Part shown: positions 4,661 through 5,392 of the stretch, piece by piece
How the letters are laid out: every line of letters starts with the position of its first letter
How positions within the stretch are numbered: the stretch's first letter is position 1
Assembly (NCBI GenBank): GCA_021160785.1
Contig: JAGHBX010000294.1
Location: 1 to 5,392 of the forward strand
DNA: 5,392 nt
Source of the DNA: Planctomycetota bacterium
Lineage (GTDB): Bacteria; Planctomycetota; Phycisphaerae; Sedimentisphaerales; Anaerohalosphaeraceae
Reading direction: 5' to 3'
Made by a program: the position numbers and the translations under genes
Notes under the pieces: generated by a model
Databases searched by the model: none
Seen by the model: only the letters and a program-made list of their open reading frames with translations
What the model was told of the DNA's origin: nothing

Positions 4661-4759
4661 TTGGCGGGATTTGACTGTCGGCCGGCGTTTCGGTCGTTTT
4701 CACAGATCAGGAGATAAACAGTTCCTGCAGAGGCAGGATTTTAGATTCGAGGTGAGGCA
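4661..4759 (+). promoter_or_regulatory. Structured rplJ leader with two alternative hairpins
   Basis: TCCTGC (4723-4728) pairs with GCAGGA (4733-4738) around AGAG, and TTTT (4739-4742) follows. The same TCCTG can instead pair with an upstream CAGGA (4708-4712) across a 10-nt loop, so the two hairpins exclude each other. A weaker stem, GGCCG (4680-4684) with CGGTC (4691-4695), lies upstream and is followed by GTTTT. In many bacteria the mRNA just before rplJ binds the L10-L12 complex for autogenous repression (L10 leader). The position fits that role, but I cannot confirm the kink-turn fold by eye. A GAGGTGA ribosome binding site (4749-4755) closes the leader. Confidence 0.5.
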
Positions 4760-5290
4760 ATGAGCACATATGTTAAGGGATTATTCCAGAAGGAACTGGA
4801 AAAGAAGTTTGAAGCGGTGGATGATTTTCTTGTTGTTGACACCAAGGGTGTCGGCGGCAACGACAACAACGAGATGCGAGGCGCGCTGAAAGCCAAGGGT
4901 ATCAGGCTTGCCGTTGTCAAGAACGCGATGATGAGCAGGGCGCTCGAAGGTCTGGGTAAGCCGTCTGCGAAGAGTCTGTTCGAGGTCGGTCCCAAGGCGG
5001 TCGCTTACGGCGGCGACAGTATTGTCGATGTCGCCAAGGAGATCGCCGAATGGGGCAAGAAGCTTGAGGTGGTCAGCATTGAGGGCGCTTTTGTGGACGG
5101 CGAGGTTCTCGATACCGACAGTGCAATGGCGTTATCGAAGATGCCGAACAGAATTGAGCTGCAGGGGGCGGTCGTTATGCTCGCCAACTCTCCGGGCCGT
5201 CGTATTGCCGGTGGGCTTATTGGGCCGGGAGGTATTATTGCCGGTTGTATCAAGGGGCTTGTCGAGAAGCTGGAGAAAGAGGCGGCGTAG
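4760..5290 (+). CDS. rplJ: 50S ribosomal protein L10
   Basis: L10 anchors the L7/L12 dimers to the ribosome, forming the stalk that recruits translation factors, and binds 23S rRNA next to L11. The 176 residues have the expected N-terminal globular domain, with MRGALKAKGIRLAVVKNAMM (39-58), matching the family's LRxxLKxxGxxxxVVKN pattern. Near the end it has GIIAGCIKGLVEKLEKEAA (158-176), the amphipathic C-terminal helix on which L12 dimers sit. Length is typical. A ribosome binding site with GAGGTGA (4749-4755) places the start, preceded by a leader with possible autoregulatory structure. rplL normally follows closely; here a heptad repeat block begins 4 nt after the stop and no rplL start appears within the next 102 nt. 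Confidence 0.98.
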   Translation: MSTYVKGLFQKELEKKFEAVDDFLVVDTKGVGGNDNNEMRGALKAKGIRLAVVKNAMMSRALEGLGKPSAKSLFEVGPKAVAYGGDSIVDVAKEIAEWGKKLEVVSIEGAFVDGEVLDTDSAMALSKMPNRIELQGAVVMLANSPGRRIAGGLIGPGGIIAGCIKGLVEKLEKEAA

Positions 5291-5293
5291 GCT

Positions 5294-5342
5294 GATTGTA
5301 GATTGTAGATTGTAGATTGACGATTTTAGATTGTGTGGTTGA
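5294..5342. repeat. Heptad tandem repeat, copy B (directly after rplJ)
   Basis: The array reads, in register, GATTGTA three times (5294-5314), then GATTGAC, GATTTTA and GATTGTG, and a degenerate TGGTTGA. It starts 4 nt after the rplJ stop codon. Its last four units align with the block after nusG (3305-3332) at 23 of 28 positions. The three perfect units suggest recent slippage or expansion, and copy number may vary among strains. No coding role is apparent on this side of the stop codon. Confidence 0.85.
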
Positions 5343-5344
5343 GT

Positions 5345-5364
5345 GGTCCCCGATGGCGGGGGCT
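5345..5364 (+). repeat. GTCCCCGA hairpin beside heptad copy B
   Basis: CCCCG (5348-5352) pairs with CGGGG (5357-5361) around ATGG, extended at the base by T-G, G-C and G-T pairs to eight in total. It shares the 8-mer GTCCCCGA with the hairpin at 3358-3365 and likewise ends in GGGGCT. TAAACA rather than a T-run follows, so strong termination between rplJ and the genes beyond is not expected. Confidence 0.6.
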
Positions 5365-5370
5365 AAACAG

Positions 5371-5392
5371 GTAACTGTCCCCTATTTTGGGG
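5371..5392. repeat. Truncated inverted repeat at the window edge
   Basis: CCCC (5379-5382) and GGGG (5389-5392) pair around TATTTT, preceded by GTAACTGT (5371-5378). If the sequence continues with ACAGTTAC, this would be a palindrome with 12-bp arms. The right half lies outside the window, so only four pairs are actually seen. It could be a terminator, a short intergenic palindrome, or one end of a small mobile repeat. Confidence 0.35.

Noticed and set aside
5022..5315. Alternative + frame inside rplJ running past its stop
   Set aside because: It is Arg/Ser/Leu-rich with no domain, lies within the secure rplJ frame and ends in the repeat block.

Overview
The window is a bacterial translation/transcription housekeeping locus read entirely on the + strand: promoter, tRNA-Thr(GGT), tuf (EF-Tu), rpmG (L33), tRNA-Trp(CCA), secE, nusG, rplK (L11), rplA (L1) and rplJ (L10). 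The right edge falls just before the expected rplL-rpoB. This gene order is widely conserved in bacteria. No phage, CRISPR, defence or transposase gene is visible, and I found no new protein-coding system. The host looks like a bacterium outside Proteobacteria and Firmicutes. A three-TM SecE, an L33 with an incomplete zinc-ligand set, tRNA genes without encoded CCA, GATTG-type heptad repeats in the spacers and loosely packed ribosomal genes would suit Planctomycetota (Phycisphaerae-like). That placement is inference at moderate to low confidence.

Layout. Positions 1-290 hold at most the last codons of an unidentified upstream gene, then G/T-rich sequence with no recognisable gene. Positions 293-360 carry helically spaced T-tracts followed by a good sigma70-type promoter (TTGCAT, 17 bp, TATACT). 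A structured leader of about 120 nt leads to tRNA-Thr, then an AU-rich hairpin with seven T, then tuf. After tuf stands a textbook intrinsic terminator, followed by a second hairpin/T7. rpmG, tRNA-Trp, secE and nusG follow with short spacers. The spacers after nusG (157 nt), rplK (125 nt), rplA (99 nt) and rplJ (at least 102 nt) are long for this operon and hold hairpins and repeats.

Function. EF-Tu delivers aminoacyl-tRNA to the ribosome. L33, L11, L1 and L10 belong to the large subunit; L11 and L10 form the base of the GTPase-associated stalk, and L1 forms the mobile E-site stalk. NusG couples RNA polymerase to Rho or the ribosome. SecE is the small essential subunit of the SecYEG translocon.

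The most notable non-coding observation is a composite repeat present twice: about six GATTGAC/GATTGTA-like heptads, then a GTCCCCGA hairpin. One copy lies downstream of nusG and one directly after the rplJ stop. Other points are two mutually exclusive hairpins in the rplJ leader, phased T-tracts upstream of the promoter, a C discriminator base in tRNA-Thr, and a strong terminator inside the cluster with no evident promoter after it.
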